Shown here: one piece after another, positions 32,213-39,784 of the stretch
Numbering within the stretch: position 1 is the first letter of the stretch
Layout of the letters: every line of letters starts with the position of its first letter
DNA from: Planctomycetota bacterium
Lineage (GTDB): Bacteria; Planctomycetota; UBA8742; UBA2392
Assembly (NCBI GenBank): GCA_003576915.1
Contig: QEVF01000025.1
Span: 1 to 57,730, forward strand
DNA: 57,730 nucleotides
Direction: 5' to 3'
Notes under the pieces: generated by a model
Database searches by the model: none
What the model saw: the letters and a program-made list of their open reading frames with translations, nothing else
What the model was told of the DNA's origin: nothing
Made by a program: the position numbers and the translations under genes

Positions 32213-33379
32213 TCAGAACACGTCGCGGCCCATCACGCGCTGGGGCTGGACTGCCACGTTGGCCACGAGGCCCAGGCCGACGAAGCTGGTGAGCAGGGAA
32301 GAACCGCCGTAGCTCACAAAGGGCAGCGTTAATCCCGTGATGGGCATCATGCCGCAGGCCATGCCGATGTTGATGGCGACCTGCGTGAAGAACATCGTGG
32401 CGATGCCCACTACCAGCAGGCGCGAAAAGGGTTCACGGGTGTTGCGCGCGACGGCCAGCATGCGCTCCAGCAGCACGAAGAAGAGCAGCAGAAAGAGCGC
32501 GACTCCGACCAGCCCCGTTTCCTCGGCATACACGGCAAAGATGAAGTCCGTGTGGCGCTCGGGCAGGAAGGCAAGCTGGCTCTGGGTGCCTTCGCCAAAG
32601 CCCTTGCCGGTGAATCCGCCGCTGCCGATGGCCGTCATGCTCTGCATCATGTGGTAGCCGTCGCCGGTCTTGTCCATCACGTCGCCCGAAACACTGCTCA
32701 GGTAAACGTCAATGCGCTTGACCTGATGGGGCTTCAGCAGGCCCAGCAGGTAGGCCGAGGGAAAGGCCGCGGTGCCAAGCAGGGCCAGGGTCCACATGTA
32801 AAGGCGGTTGCCGCCGGCTACCCAGAACATGGCTCCCACCATGGGAATGAACACCATGGAGGTCCCGAAGTCCGGCTGCATCAGGATGGGTACGAAGAAC
32901 AGACCCGTGATGCCAATGCAGGCGAGGAGTGCGCCCAGGCTGTCAATGTGCCGGCGGAAGCGCAGAAAACCCGCCAGCGCCACGCACAGCAGGGGCTTGC
33001 AGAGTTCGCTGGGTTGCAGGGCAATGGGCCCAAGCGAGATCCAGCTCTTGGCGCCGTTGATCGTGCGGCCGAAAACCATGACGGCGCCCAGCATCAGCAT
33101 GCCGCCCGCAATCCACAGGGGCCAGCCGCCGGAGAGCCAGCGCTGGGGCGTTACCGCCAGGCCGATCATGATCAGCAGTCCCAGGCAGGCAAAGGCCGCC
33201 TGCCGCAGGTGAAAACCGCTGCCTGCGCCCAGGCTGCTTTCTGAAAGCGCAAAATCGGTCGACGCCGAAAAAATGAAGGCAATGCCCGCGCAGGTCAGCA
33301 GGAGCGCCGGCGCCAGCACGCCCAGCGGCAAGGCCTTGAGCAGGCCCGCCTTCTCGGCCAGTTTTGCCTTGATGCGCAC
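32213..33379 (-). CDS. rodA: Rod-shape peptidoglycan polymerase (SEDS family, RodA/FtsW)
   Basis: This is an inner-membrane SEDS glycosyltransferase that polymerises lipid II for cell-wall elongation. The roughly 388-residue protein has about ten TM helices. It carries G-A-K-S-W-I-S-L-G-P-I-A-L-Q-P-S-E, the L-M-Q-P-D-F-G-T-S segment with the catalytic Asp region, E-R-H-T-D-F-I-F-A-V-Y-A-E-E-T-G and the final G-L-T-L-P-F-V-S-Y-G-G-S-S. RodA is preferred over FtsW from overall likeness, but no mreB/pbp2 is adjacent. The start is uncertain. GTG 33379 gives a normal length, and the frame stays open to 33541. It is divergent from the sigma gene at 33533. Confidence 0.85.
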   Translation of the reverse strand: MRIKAKLAEKAGLLKALPLGVLAPALLLTCAGIAFIFSASTDFALSESSLGAGSGFHLRQAAFACLGLLIMIGLAVTPQRWLSGGWPLWIAGGMLMLGAVMVFGRTINGAKSWISLGPIALQPSELCKPLLCVALAGFLRFRRHIDSLGALLACIGITGLFFVPILMQPDFGTSMVFIPMVGAMFWVAGGNRLYMWTLALLGTAAFPSAYLLGLLKPHQVKRIDVYLSSVSGDVMDKTGDGYHMMQSMTAIGSGGFTGKGFGEGTQSQLAFLPERHTDFIFAVYAEETGLVGVALFLLLFFVLLERMLAVARNTREPFSRLLVVGIATMFFTQVAINIGMACGMMPITGLTLPFVSYGGSSLLTSFVGLGLVANVAVQPQRVMGRDVF

Positions 33380-33532
33380 AGGAGACTCACGGGCCGGGCG
33401 GCCACAGTGCCGCGTCATCGGCATCCATCGGCACTTGGCGGCCGTAACTGAAGGGGCCGCTTGTAACGCGGGGCAAGAGGCGGTTAAATCACCGCTCAGG
33501 AGTGCAGCGTCTGCGCGAGGGGCCCCCCGGCC

Positions 33533-34522
33533 ATGCGACACTACATTGATGACGGCAGCTTCGAGCTGTACCTGAAGGACATCCGCGAGACGCCCCTGCT
33601 AACCCTGGAAGAAGAGCGCAGCCTGGCGCGGCGCGTGCAGCAGGGAGACGCCGAGGCGCGCGACCGCATGATCCGCGCGAACCTGCGGCTGGTGGTGGCC
33701 GAGGCCAAGAAGTTCCTGCATCGCGGGCTTTCGTACATGGACCTTGTGGCCGAGGGCAACATCGGCCTGATGCGCGCCGTCGAGAAGTTCGACCCCGAGC
33801 GCGAGAACAAGTTTTCAACCTATGCCGTGCACTGGATCAAGCAGGCCATGAGGCGCGCCCTGCTCAACAGTGCCCAGACCGTTCGCGTGCCGAGCTACAT
33901 GGTGGAGTGGATTTCGCGCGTCAAGCACAAGCTCGTGGAAATCACCCGCAAGGGCGAGCAGGCACCCGATATCGCCATGATCGCGACGGACCTGGGCTTC
34001 AATCGCGAGCAGGTCGAGATGATCCGCCGCGCCATGAACGCCGGGAACCAGCCCGCCGAACTGGCGAGCCGGGACGGTGAGACCAGCTTCAATGACATCA
34101 TCGCCGACGAAAGAGCCAGTGACCCCGGCGACGAAGTGGTGCTGCACGCCGAGCTCCAGAAACTCGTGCACCTGCTCAATGCCGTGGACGCCCGCGAGAG
34201 CGAGATTCTGCGCCTGCGCTACGGCATCGGCACAGACCGGCCCCTTACACTCTCGGAGATCGGTGAGCAGATCAACCTCACGCGCGAACGAGTGCGCCAG
34301 ATCGAAAACGAGGCGTTGCGCAAGCTTCAGCGCCTGATGGACTACCAGCCCGAGGAAGCCCGCGCCGACGCAACAGCCCCCAAGCCCAAGCGCGACGCCC
34401 AGCGCTCCGGGCGTCGCAAGGCCGCGGCCTCCGCCAAGTCGCTGCCCGTCGCCCAGCCCCCCGGCGAGCCCGCGCCGCCCAGCCAGACCTCCGATGCGGC
34501 ACCCCTGACCGAAACTGAGTAG
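33533..34522 (+). CDS. Group-2 sigma-70 family RNA polymerase sigma factor
   Basis: This primary-like sigma factor without region 1.1 has 329 residues. It shows Y-L-K-D-I-R-E-T-P-L-L-T (region 1.2), then A-N-L-R-L-V-V-A-E-A-K-K-F, D-L-V-A-E-G-N-I-G-L-M-R-A and the -10-binding F-S-T-Y-A-V-H-W-I-K-Q-A (region 2). Region 3 and the region 4 HTH (L-S-E-I-G-E-Q-I-N-L-T-R-E-R-V-R-Q-I-E) follow. About 65 C-terminal residues form a Pro/Ala/Lys tail absent from housekeeping sigma factors. It likely runs a stress or stationary-phase regulon. The gene is followed 52 bp later by a giant coiled-coil gene. Confidence 0.87.
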   Translation: MRHYIDDGSFELYLKDIRETPLLTLEEERSLARRVQQGDAEARDRMIRANLRLVVAEAKKFLHRGLSYMDLVAEGNIGLMRAVEKFDPERENKFSTYAVHWIKQAMRRALLNSAQTVRVPSYMVEWISRVKHKLVEITRKGEQAPDIAMIATDLGFNREQVEMIRRAMNAGNQPAELASRDGETSFNDIIADERASDPGDEVVLHAELQKLVHLLNAVDARESEILRLRYGIGTDRPLTLSEIGEQINLTRERVRQIENEALRKLQRLMDYQPEEARADATAPKPKRDAQRSGRRKAAASAKSLPVAQPPGEPAPPSQTSDAAPLTETE

Positions 34523-34574
34523 CGCCCCCGGGAACTGAACTCGCTACAATGGGCCAAGTCCAGCGGATGCCGCG

Positions 34575-37259
34575 ATGCCACAACAGGCCATCCTTGACCT
34601 GCCTCTGGTCGAGTTCGAGCAATTCGACGGCCAAGTCGATGCATTGCAGCGCCGCTGCGTTGCCATCTACGGCCTGACGGGCCTGCCACCCCATCAGGAC
34701 GCCGCCTTTCACCTCACGGCCAGCCTGTTCCGATACCGCGACGCCGAGACTCTGTTCCAGCTTGCCGCGCTTTCCAGCTTCTTTCTCCGCTCGCTCACCC
34801 AGGTGCTGGCACTGGAGCGCCGGGCCCAGACCCTCTCTTCTCGCCTGCGCGAAGGTCCCCGCGACTCGGGCCTGCTGCACGAGGTTCGCGACGAGTTCGC
34901 CCGCATCCAGGCACGCAGCAACCAGCTTGGCCGGCTGCTTCTGGCGGTTGTCGGCCGCCATGCGCTTTCGCTGCGGGCCAGCCGCGCGTCCTCCAGCGCC
35001 CGCCTGACGCGCAATCTCGACTCCCTGGCCGAGCCTTCGTTTCAGCGCAGCCTGGAGGAGATGCTCGAGCCCCTGAGCCGCGTCGATCTCGAAGGCATCG
35101 ACTTTGACCTTGAGCCGGCGGAGTTTCTGCGGCAACTGGAGCGGGAAAAGGCCGCCATCCTGCGCCCGTCCAACGGCCACGCGCCGGCCGCGGATTCCCT
35201 GGCCCGGGCAGATGTCGCGGTGGAGGAAGCCGAAGCCAGCCTGCGCGGCCTGGGCGCCCTGAAAGCGGAACTCGACGAACTGCGCGCCGAACTCAAGGCT
35301 ACTTCCGAGCGCATGGCCGTGATGGTGCGCGAGCGCCACGAACTGGACCTCCTGCTGCGCGAAAGCGAGCGCATCGCGCAGGAGCGGGCCCTGGCGCTTG
35401 AAGACGCCCGCGCCGCCCTGGAACTCACGGTCTCTGAGGCGCGTGAGCGCCTCGCGCGCGTCGAACGCGAGCAGACGTCGGAGCTCGAGCAGGCCAGGCG
35501 CCGCGCCGCCGAGACCGAGCAGCAGCGCCGCGCCCTGGCCGAGGAAGTCCAGACCCTGCGCGCGCGCCTGGACGAACTGGCCCAGACCCGCCAGGAAGCC
35601 GAACGCGAGATGACCCGCGTGATCGAGCGCGCCACGTTGCGCGAAGGCGAGCGCGAGGAACTGCTGGCGCGCCTGGAAGCCTCGGACTCCGAACGCGAGG
35701 TGGCCGCCCGCACCATCGAAGCGCTGAAGGAGAAGCTCGGTCAGAGCAAAGACCAGGTGGCACGCCGCGACGAGCAGGTTCAGGAGTTGCAGGACACCCT
35801 GGCCGCCCTGCGCGAAGAGCTGGTTGAAACGGAAACACGCCTGGCCAATGCCCAGGCCTCCATCGTGGCCCTCGAAGGCGAAGCCGAGGAATTGCGCAGC
35901 GAAGCGGCCCGCGCCACGCGCACCATAAGGCAGCGCCACGACAGCGAGGCCAGATTGGCTCAGGCTGAGGCCCGGCGCGCTGAGGCCGAACTCCGCATCA
36001 CCCAGCTTGAGGCCGCCCTGGCCGCCGCCAAAGAGCAGGAAAAGCAGTCCGAGGCCCGCCTCAAGGAGCAGCGCCGCAACGTGGAGGTGGTGAGTGGTCA
36101 GCTGGCCGAGGCCGAAACACTGTCCAATGAGCGCGCGGCCCAGGTACGCCAGTTGGAAATCGAGCTGGGCGAGGCCCGCCGCAACCTGGGCGAGAACCAG
36201 GCACGCCTGAGCGAGACATCGGCGCGGCTCAAGCTGGCGTCCACGTCAACCAAAGATGCGGAGGAAACCGTATCGCGACTGCGCCGCGAACTCGATGAGC
36301 TGCGGCGCGCCCAGGGCGCGCTGGAGTCGGCCATGCAGGCCCGCGAACGAGAGGTCGCGCGCCTGCGCCAGTCCGAAGCGGATCTGGCCAGGAGGGCCGA
36401 GAAGGCTGAAGCCGAGCAGGCGCGGCTGAGCCGCGAGTTGGAGCAGGCCGCGTCCGCGCAGAACCAGAAAGCGGGCCAGACCGAGCAGGAACTCCAGTCC
36501 ACGCGCCAGAAGCTGGTGGCGGCCGAGCTGAAGCTGATGGATCTTGAGCAGAAGCTCGATGGCGCGCAGGAGGATGCCCGCGCCACGACGGAGCGCCTGA
36601 CGGACAGCGCCCGCCGCACGGAGGCCGAGCTTCAACTGCTGCGCGAGCGCCTCACGCACGCCGAGGCCGAGCGCAGCGCGGCTTTGCAGGAAGTGGCCCG
36701 CGCGGGCCAGCGGGCGCAGGGGGAGCAGGGTGAACTGGAGAGGTCCCTGGCGCAGGCCCAGGAGCGGCTGTCGCAACTGGAGAAGGAGGCAGCCCGGGAC
36801 AAGGGCGAGTCTGACAAGACACGCCGCAAGCTGGACGAAACCGAGTCGTTCCTGATTGCCCGCCAGCGTGAGCTTGAGCGCGTGCAGACGCGCCTGAAGT
36901 ACCTGACGGGCGAAGTGAAGTCCATCGCCGACCTGCGCACGCAGATGGAGCAGGCCGGCAGCGAAAGCGCCCGCCAGGCAAGCGCCAGTGAGATCGCCCG
37001 GCGCATGGACAACCTTTTCGCCGAGGCCGGCGCTCCCGTCACGGCCGACCGACGCACCGAGAAGATCGTCGTCATGCACCTGAAGAAGAGCGACGCGGAA
37101 CTGGCCGCGGAGGCCGGCGGCAGTTTCATCGCGACGGCCAGGCCCGCGGCGGACGAAAGCAAGGGCACGGAAGTCCATGAGGGCCGGCCCATCAAGGGCA
37201 AACGGACCACGCGCCGCAGCCGCAAAGAGCGGGAAGGGCACGAAGAACCCCAGGCTTGA
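34575..37259 (+). CDS. Large coiled-coil protein, function unknown
   Basis: This is an 894-residue soluble protein. The first 150 residues are a helical domain without long heptads (Q-F-D-G-Q-V-D-A-L-Q-R-R, then R-Y-R-D-A-E-T-L-F-Q-L-A-A-L). From about 215 to 810 there is an almost unbroken coiled coil rich in Glu, Arg, Ala and Gln. The C-terminal 90 residues are polar and end in a basic stretch (K-G-K-R-T-T-R-R-S-R-K). There is no ATPase head, so it is not SMC or MukB. It may be a filament, scaffold or cytoskeletal spacer. TACAAT (34545-34550) upstream may be its -10. The next gene overlaps or abuts its stop. Confidence 0.75.
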   Translation: MPQQAILDLPLVEFEQFDGQVDALQRRCVAIYGLTGLPPHQDAAFHLTASLFRYRDAETLFQLAALSSFFLRSLTQVLALERRAQTLSSRLREGPRDSGLLHEVRDEFARIQARSNQLGRLLLAVVGRHALSLRASRASSSARLTRNLDSLAEPSFQRSLEEMLEPLSRVDLEGIDFDLEPAEFLRQLEREKAAILRPSNGHAPAADSLARADVAVEEAEASLRGLGALKAELDELRAELKATSERMAVMVRERHELDLLLRESERIAQERALALEDARAALELTVSEARERLARVEREQTSELEQARRRAAETEQQRRALAEEVQTLRARLDELAQTRQEAEREMTRVIERATLREGEREELLARLEASDSEREVAARTIEALKEKLGQSKDQVARRDEQVQELQDTLAALREELVETETRLANAQASIVALEGEAEELRSEAARATRTIRQRHDSEARLAQAEARRAEAELRITQLEAALAAAKEQEKQSEARLKEQRRNVEVVSGQLAEAETLSNERAAQVRQLEIELGEARRNLGENQARLSETSARLKLASTSTKDAEETVSRLRRELDELRRAQGALESAMQAREREVARLRQSEADLARRAEKAEAEQARLSRELEQAASAQNQKAGQTEQELQSTRQKLVAAELKLMDLEQKLDGAQEDARATTERLTDSARRTEAELQLLRERLTHAEAERSAALQEVARAGQRAQGEQGELERSLAQAQERLSQLEKEAARDKGESDKTRRKLDETESFLIARQRELERVQTRLKYLTGEVKSIADLRTQMEQAGSESARQASASEIARRMDNLFAEAGAPVTADRRTEKIVVMHLKKSDAELAAEAGGSFIATARPAADESKGTEVHEGRPIKGKRTTRRSRKEREGHEEPQA

Positions 37260-37312
37260 AAGCCCCCGCGCAGAATGGATCAGCGCGGGCCAGACACCAG
37301 GAAAACGGCGGC

Positions 37313-38206
37313 GTGGCACTTCTGGACAACATCCCCGGTTTCAAGGTTTTCTCCGTAGGCGTGGGGCTGGCGGCCCTGGCCCTCGTCGGCTGGCTGGTTT
37401 ACGCCCATTTCTTCAAGCCGCCCGACGACCTCAAGGAGCTTCAGCGCGAGGCATTGTCCGACGCCCTCGAGAAGCTGGGCGAGCATTACGCTGACCAGGT
37501 GCGCCGCCTGGGCGAGCAGCGGGTGGTGGTCATGCCCGTGCTGGGCGACACCACCAACGGCGAGATCCGGCATCGCACGTTTGAGCGGCTCAACGCCGTG
37601 CCCGGCGTCAAGGCCATCAAGCCCCCTGATCCGGACCTTGAAGAACGGGCCACCGGCATCTTCAAGTCCATCCTGGGCCAGCAGCCCGCTGAGGCCGACC
37701 CCGCCACGGTGTTTGAGCGCGCCGGCGAGGCGGACGAAGTCATCCAGATCAGCGCCAAGGTCGTCAGCGGCGCCGACTCGGGGCGCTGCGACTTCCAGGT
37801 CATGCGCATTGTGCGCGCCGCGGGCAAGGATCGCACAGCGAGCATCGGCGAAACCATGACCATCACCGGGCTCTCCGGCAGCGCGCGACCCCAGAACACA
37901 CAGGACGAGGGCACCGGGTTCTGGGCCTCACTCTGGGGCGTGCTCTGGCGCGCGCTGGTCGTGCTGGCCGCCACCGCAGCCCTGCCCTTTCTGAGCTGGC
38001 CCCTGGCACGCTTCGTGTTTGCGCGCGACAGCAACACGCTCAACGGCCTGCTCTGGCTGGGGCTCACGCTCCTGGACGTGGCCGTGCTGTTCGCCACGGT
38101 ATCCTTCCAGTTGAGCACGCCCGCCGTGATCTGCGCCCTGGTGCTGTTGCCCCTGGGCGGGTTTGTCAACCTGCGCGTTCTGAACGCCATTGAAGAACAC
38201 ACGTAG
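37313..38206 (+). CDS. Membrane protein with N-terminal anchor and three C-terminal TM helices
   Basis: This roughly 297-residue protein is of unknown function. It has one TM helix near the start (V-F-S-V-G-V-G-L-A-A-L-A-L-V-G-W-L). A domain of about 150 residues with mixed alpha/beta character (V-V-V-M-P-V-L-G-D-T-T-N-G, then V-P-G-V-K-A-I-K-P) looks like a small nucleotide- or lipoprotein-assembly-type fold. Three C-terminal TM helices follow. The frame opens with a TTG at 37256 that overlaps the preceding TGA. GTG 37313 just before the hydrophobic segment is also possible and is used here. It is probably co-expressed with the coiled-coil gene. Confidence 0.65.
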   Translation: MALLDNIPGFKVFSVGVGLAALALVGWLVYAHFFKPPDDLKELQREALSDALEKLGEHYADQVRRLGEQRVVVMPVLGDTTNGEIRHRTFERLNAVPGVKAIKPPDPDLEERATGIFKSILGQQPAEADPATVFERAGEADEVIQISAKVVSGADSGRCDFQVMRIVRAAGKDRTASIGETMTITGLSGSARPQNTQDEGTGFWASLWGVLWRALVVLAATAALPFLSWPLARFVFARDSNTLNGLLWLGLTLLDVAVLFATVSFQLSTPAVICALVLLPLGGFVNLRVLNAIEEHT

Positions 38207-38210
38207 TCCT

Positions 38211-39110
38211 TCAGGGCGCGCTCTCCACCCGTTGCTCGCTGCACAGCACCTGCATGCCGTGCCACCAGCGGCTGTGATACTCAATCAGGAAGGGCAGGGC
38301 CCCAAGCTCGCGCTGTTCCGTCGTCGGAGTGAACAGGACCACGAGACGCCCGGCCTTCAGGTCCGCCTCGCGCACTTCCGGAAGATTGAAACCGCCAAGC
38401 GCCTTGCAGGCCGCGTCGAGGTAAGCCGTCGTGTTCTCGCGGCACGCCGCCGGGCCCGCGCCCTGCATGGCCCGCCGCAGTTCCGGCAGCGTCGACGTGC
38501 GCCAAAGGCTGAGCCTGACGCGTTGTGATACCGCCGGCGCCGTTGCCGCCTCTCCGGGCAGGGATTCCGGCGCCAGGGCGACGAGCGCCCCGTAATATGC
38601 CCAGAAGGCGCGCAGCACATTGGAGCGCGAACTGGCCAGGGCCGGCGAAACTTGGGGCGCGACAGGTCCCGAGCACAGCAGGTTGTCCAGCTTCAGGCAG
38701 CCGCCTTCGCGCACGAAGAAGAAGCCGAGCTCAAAGCGGCTGCCCGCACGCTCCCACTGCGCCACCTGAAAGCGGCCGCCCGCGCCCTCACGGCTGTAGA
38801 GTTCCGCCAGGCTCACGCGACCCGAGGCCAGAAGTCCCAGCCAGGGCTCCAGCCCCTGGTGCAATGCCTCGATTTCAGCCTGGGCGTAGTCCGTCAGCAG
38901 GGCCGCAGCCTGCTCAATGTCGCCTGTCGCCGCGGCGGCCAGCAGTGCCTCGAGGGCCGCCCGCTCTCCGGCGTCGGCCTCGCTGCGCAGGCGCGGCTTG
39001 TGATTCTCCGGCACAGGCCGGCCTGCCGCGGTCCCGCCCGGCAACTCCGCCATCGGTGGTGCCGCGCAGCCGGCCGCCAGCGCAAAACAAATCGGCAAGA
39101 GCTTCTTCAT
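38211..39110 (-). CDS. Hypothetical lipoprotein
   Basis: This 299-residue exported lipoprotein has the signal M-K-K-L-L-P-I-C-F-A-L-A-A-G-C15, a good lipobox. ATG 39110 sits 3 nt after a GGGAGGA box. The mature protein has helical repeats (E-R-A-A-L-E-A-L-L-A-A-A-A-T-G-D-I-E-Q-A) and a C-terminal mixed domain with several Cys. I recognise no family. It is the last gene of the 38-47.7 kb minus-strand run. Its stop is 4 bp from the convergent membrane gene stop. Confidence 0.65.
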   Translation of the reverse strand: MKKLLPICFALAAGCAAPPMAELPGGTAAGRPVPENHKPRLRSEADAGERAALEALLAAAATGDIEQAAALLTDYAQAEIEALHQGLEPWLGLLASGRVSLAELYSREGAGGRFQVAQWERAGSRFELGFFFVREGGCLKLDNLLCSGPVAPQVSPALASSRSNVLRAFWAYYGALVALAPESLPGEAATAPAVSQRVRLSLWRTSTLPELRRAMQGAGPAACRENTTAYLDAACKALGGFNLPEVREADLKAGRLVVLFTPTTEQRELGALPFLIEYHSRWWHGMQVLCSEQRVESAP

Positions 39111-39208
39111 GCATCCTCCCATGACGGGCAGGAATGCAACTGCCATGCCAGGACGCGCGGCGGGGCCGGCAGGCGCCCGTGCGCGAGGCGGGGAAGAAAC
39201 TTCCGCCC

Positions 39209-39784
39209 TCAGGGCGTAAACGTTCCGAAGAGCTTGTCCGGGCTGATGTTGTCGATGCGCCAGGCGTCGCCCTCCTGAACGAAGACGACGACGATGGACT
39301 CGGTCGGCCGTGCGGCGTCCCGGCGGTGATGAAAGTTCACCTTGACGCGCGCGATGTTGGGTCCCCGGGCCGCGCCAAAACCGTCGCGGAACTTGATGTC
39401 GTAGATCGGGGGCTCAGTCTCGACAAAGCGGTCAGCAAGCTGCCGACCCAGCCACTCACAGTAGCCGGCGTAGAGGGCCTCCACGATGCTGGACATGCCT
39501 TTGAGGTCCTCAAGCTGGCGCCGCTTTTCCTCAATGTAGTCGGCTTCGTCACGGGCGTCGCGCCGTTCGTGCTTGGGCAGAATGGAGCGATGGAGGAATC
39601 GCACGCTGAAAACGTAGCGCATGCGTTGCGGCTGCTTGAGCTGGGCCGCGGCCACAGCATCCCAGAAGGTTCCTTCAGGCCCCACCACCGGCCGGTCCGC
39701 CGCGGGCCGGCGCGTGGTGGTGCTGCCTTCGGTGCAACCCGCCATGACAAGGAACGCCGCCAGCACCCAGGGCCAGGCTCTCAT
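39209..39784 (-). CDS. Hypothetical lipoprotein, NTF2/SnoaL-like size
   Basis: This 191-residue lipoprotein has the signal R-A-W-P-W-V-L-A-A-F-L-V-M-A-G-C17. The mature part has one charged helix (D-E-A-D-Y-I-E-E-K-R-R-Q-L-E-D-L) and C-terminal strands ending G-D-A-W-R-I-D-N-I-S-P-D, a pattern common in NTF2-like lipoprotein domains. I cannot place it in a named family. Its ATG overlaps the VWA gene stop by 4 bp (39781-39784), so translation is coupled with that gene. Confidence 0.68.
   Translation of the reverse strand: MRAWPWVLAAFLVMAGCTEGSTTTRRPAADRPVVGPEGTFWDAVAAAQLKQPQRMRYVFSVRFLHRSILPKHERRDARDEADYIEEKRRQLEDLKGMSSIVEALYAGYCEWLGRQLADRFVETEPPIYDIKFRDGFGAARGPNIARVKVNFHHRRDAARPTESIVVVFVQEGDAWRIDNISPDKLFGTFTP

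Noticed and set aside
34278..35939. Long minus-strand ORF of 553 codons opposite the coiled-coil gene
   Set aside because: A shadow of the Ala/Glu/Arg-rich coiled coil in a GC-rich frame.
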